From positions 620,001 through 684,000 of the forward strand of contig CAWIOP010000001.1 in NCBI GenBank assembly GCA_963837755.1: DNA of 64,000 bases, written 5' to 3'. Source of the DNA: JADGHX01 sp963837755 (GTDB taxonomy: Bacteria > Pseudomonadota > Gammaproteobacteria > Steroidobacterales > Steroidobacteraceae). Made by a program: the position numbers and the translations under genes. The notes under the pieces were generated by a model, which was not told the origin of the DNA, ran no database searches, and saw only the letters and a program-made list of their open reading frames with translations. Position 1 is the first letter of the stretch. Each line of letters opens with the position of its first letter. Below, one piece after another: positions 62,218 to 64,000 of the stretch.

Positions 62218-62571
62218 ATGAGCGATTTCACCATCTATCACAACCCCCGATGCAGCAAGAGCCGCGAAACGCTGGCGTTGCTCGAAGCGCACGGCGTGCA
62301 ACCGCGTGTCATCGAATACCTGAAGACGCCGCCGACGGCGGCAGAGCTCGAAGCCATCGTCGCGAAGCTGGGCATGAGGCCCGAGCAACTGGTGCGCAAG
62401 AGTGAAGAAATCCACGAGTCGAGCTACGCCGGCAAGACACTCACCGATGCGCAATGGATCGACGCGATGGTGAGCCACCCGGTGCTCATCGAACGACCCA
62501 TCGTGTTGAAGGGCGGCAGCGCCATCCTTGGCCGCCCGCCGGAGAGCGTGAAGCAGCTCTTCACGAAGTAG
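62218..62571 (+). CDS. arsC: Arsenate reductase, glutaredoxin-dependent
   Basis: A 117-residue thioredoxin-fold enzyme with the catalytic Cys in YHNPRCSKSRETLALL, the Arg in VLIERPIVLKGG, and EYLKTPP typical of ArsC/YffB proteins. It reduces arsenate to arsenite with glutathione and glutaredoxin. No arsB, acr3 or arsR is adjacent, so it may be a housekeeping ArsC-like protein and not part of a resistance operon. Confidence 0.92.
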   Translation: MSDFTIYHNPRCSKSRETLALLEAHGVQPRVIEYLKTPPTAAELEAIVAKLGMRPEQLVRKSEEIHESSYAGKTLTDAQWIDAMVSHPVLIERPIVLKGGSAILGRPPESVKQLFTK

Positions 62572-62710
62572 TCCGCGCCCGGCACGAATCGCTTCCGCGC
62601 GCAAGCTGCATTTCCAGCGATTTGCAGCAGCCTCGGCTGTTATCGGCCAACCTCATTCCGTCTACCGTAACGGCATCGATGCATCCGATCGCCCGGATCA
62701 ACAGCCGTTC

Positions 62711-63166
62711 ATGTCGTTGTGGTTCCAGCCAAAGCCCCGCTCGGTCCTGTATTGCGATTTCGCAGGCTTTCGCGTGCCCGAAATGACAAAGCGGCGGCCG
62801 GTTATCGTGCTGCGCGCTCACAAGCGGAACAGAAAGCTCGTCTACGTCGTGCCGCTCAGCACTTCCGCCCCGAATCCTCCGCAGCCTCATCACTTTCATT
62901 TCGCGTGCAGCCCGGTGGTCCACACTGCTCCAACTGAAGCCTGGGCCAAATGCGACATGGTCGTGGTCGTTTCGGTCGAGCGACTCTCCATCAGCAGGTG
63001 GCGCCACGCTTCGCAACGAAGCGTCAGGCCGCAATCCGTGCTCATGATCAGCGAAAAAGAGTTCGCGACGATTCGCCAGTGCGTTGCGATTGCATTTGGA
63101 TTTGGCGCCAGCTCGTACGTTCATGACGATGCTCGCGAGCTGAGTGAGCACGCTGTTGACGTGTGA
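62711..63166 (+). CDS. PemK/MazF-like toxin family protein, orphan
   Basis: A 151-residue protein with the SH3-like MazF layout: GSVL-like start (PRSVLYCDFAGFRVPEMTKR cut at residue 9-28), RRPVIVLRAHKRNRKLVYVVPLST in parts, and a second half with WAKCDMVVVVSVERLS. Known members cleave mRNA at short sites. The usual antitoxin gene upstream is absent: the 139 bp between arsC and this gene are non-coding. It may be a solitary phage-type member, which are often found without antitoxin. Confidence 0.75.
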   Translation: MSLWFQPKPRSVLYCDFAGFRVPEMTKRRPVIVLRAHKRNRKLVYVVPLSTSAPNPPQPHHFHFACSPVVHTAPTEAWAKCDMVVVVSVERLSISRWRHASQRSVRPQSVLMISEKEFATIRQCVAIAFGFGASSYVHDDARELSEHAVDV

Positions 63167-63277
63167 TGGGAAATGGATAGAATTTCCGCACGATCCCGAG
63201 AGGGGCTTGGAAGACTCGAGGTCATACTCGAGCTGGACCCGGACTGCGATGACAAGCGCCGGGCCCACAAAAACTCA

Positions 63278-63297
63278 GGGCCGCCGAAAGGCGGCCC
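63278..63297 (+). terminator. Hairpin after the MazF-like gene
   Basis: Arms GGGCCGCC/GGCGGCCC around a GAAA loop (20 bp), followed by TTGTCATTTC. It resembles the hairpin at 36795 in its arms. The sequence between the MazF-like stop and this hairpin holds no supported gene. Confidence 0.65.
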
Positions 63298-63399
63298 TTG
63301 TCATTTCGGCGCTCGAATGGGCTCGATCCGCAAGAATCGGAATGCTTCGCGCGCGGCTGACACGCATCCTGCCTGCCAGGCCGGCAGGAGGATGCGGGA

Positions 63400-63867
63400 A
63401 TGAGCTTCCAGGTTTCGGGGTTGGATTACGCGCAGTTCGCGCCACTGTTTTCGTTGAACGACGCGCAGCTGGCAGAGCGGCGCATCGTGCGGCGCGTGGC
63501 CGACAAGAAGCCTGGATTTCCGTGCCGGGTTAGCCTGCAGGATGCGGAGCCCGGCGATGTGGTTCTTCTGTTGAGCTACGAGCATCTGGCCGTCGCGTCA
63601 CCATACCGATCCCGGCACGCGATTTACGTGCGTGAGAATGCAGAGCGCGCGAGACCCGGCGTCGATGAAGTGCCCGAAGTCCTGCGCGCGCGCCTCCTGT
63701 CGCTGCGCGCGTTCGACGGCGAGGGAATGATGGTCGAGGCGGAAATCGTGCCGGGACAAGAGGCGCACGCCGTCATCCGGCAAATGCTCAGGAACTCGCA
63801 AGTGCAGTTCCTCCACGCACACAACGCCAAGCAAGGCTGTTTCGCCGCGCGCATCGACCGGAGCTGA
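63400..63867 (+). CDS. DUF1203 domain-containing protein
   Basis: A 155-residue cytoplasmic protein. It matches the DUF1203 pattern: RRVADKKPGFPCRVSLQDAEPGDVVLLLSYEHL in parts, SPYRSRHAIYVRENA, VPEVLRARLLSLRAFD, and the end VQFLHAHNAKQGCFAARI. Family function is unknown. GGAGG lies about eight bases before the ATG. Confidence 0.92.
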   Translation: MSFQVSGLDYAQFAPLFSLNDAQLAERRIVRRVADKKPGFPCRVSLQDAEPGDVVLLLSYEHLAVASPYRSRHAIYVRENAERARPGVDEVPEVLRARLLSLRAFDGEGMMVEAEIVPGQEAHAVIRQMLRNSQVQFLHAHNAKQGCFAARIDRS

Positions 63868-63897
63868 CCGCCGCCTGTGTCTGCCTGGAGATCTTCC

Positions 63898-63999
63898 TTA
63901 CAGCGGCCATTCGCGCGTCACCGACAGCAGCTGCACTTCGCGGCGCAAACGGTAGCCAAGATACTCATAGAGCGACAGCGCGCGCGCGTTATCGCGGTG
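63898..63999 (-). CDS. GNAT-family acetyltransferase, C-terminal part
   Basis: The last 33 codons of a gene that begins beyond the window. NARALSLYEYLGYRLRREVQ is the end of a GNAT fold (the typical N-x-A-x2-LY-x3-GF element of the acetyl-CoA-binding region), followed by LLSVTREWPL. Substrate unknown. It is convergent with DUF1203, 30 bp apart. Confidence 0.8.
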   Translation of the reverse strand, partial: HRDNARALSLYEYLGYRLRREVQLLSVTREWPL

Positions 64000-64000
64000 A

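Noticed and set aside
36795..63297. Similar GGGCCGCC/GGCGGCCC hairpins at 36795 and 63278 as a dispersed repeat family
   Set aside because: Only the GC arms are alike; loops and flanks differ, as expected for independent terminators.

Overview
The window is GC-rich chromosomal DNA of a gammaproteobacterium. Supporting genes are dapF, DUF484, xerC, hslV, hslU, DUF971, ubiE, ubiJ, ubiB, ubiK, comM, amtB, a DUF4124 protein, a glutaredoxin-type ArsC and a 2-oxoacid:ferredoxin oxidoreductase. The gene set resembles Nevskiales, Steroidobacterales or Xanthomonadales relatives; this placement is inferred from gene content and order, not from a search.

Layout. 1-2.9 kb: tail of a DsbA-type protein, a CorA-type channel and a DrrAB-like ABC exporter. 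3.1-9.2 kb: a loosely packed accessory stretch beside tRNA-Arg(CCG), with an N6-adenine DNA methyltransferase plus an unrecognised partner, a wrecked zeta-toxin locus and a FkbM methyltransferase. 9.3-16.1 kb: an outer-membrane barrel, cytochrome c5, and an envelope-stress/efflux operon (LiaF-like, LytS-type kinase, LytTR regulator, periplasmic adaptor, ABC ATPase, permease) whose last two genes are broken. 16.1-29.4 kb: housekeeping genes (comM, ubiK, amtB, a second kinase/LytTR pair, a flavoprotein reductase, a CoA-binding domain read through into dapF, DUF484, xerC, hslVU).

29.4-37.0 kb: a mosaic accessory region starting right after hslU. It holds a PIN toxin/antitoxin pair, a group II intron with its reverse transcriptase, a putative toxin/immunity pair, a diverged second copy of the hslU 3' end, two copies of an msrA 3' end flanking an amidohydrolase, and a DUF4258/HTH module with a near-consensus promoter and nested palindromes. 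37.1-52.7 kb: M13 peptidase, an EEP nuclease-like protein, a phospholipase D-VTT fusion, sodB, a beta-propeller hydrolase, a lipoprotein, ribosomal protein THX, an RRM protein, a korAB locus with several apparent frameshifts plus its flavoprotein partner, and a LuxR-type regulator. 52.7-64 kb: DUF971-ubiE-ubiJ-ubiB resume the series that was interrupted after hslU, followed by a MATE exporter, a DUF4143 ATPase preceded by four 22-bp-spaced palindromes, an FMN-dependent hydroxyacid oxidase, an exported SDR-like protein, arsC, a MazF-like protein, DUF1203 and a partial acetyltransferase.

The most notable points are the interruption of the hslVU-DUF971-ubi series with a duplicated hslU terminus, the two-gene methyltransferase island, the toxin/immunity-like pair at the intron, the palindrome array at the DUF4143 ATPase, and the open frame joining a CoA-binding domain to DapF. 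No CRISPR array, rRNA or complete insertion sequence was seen.
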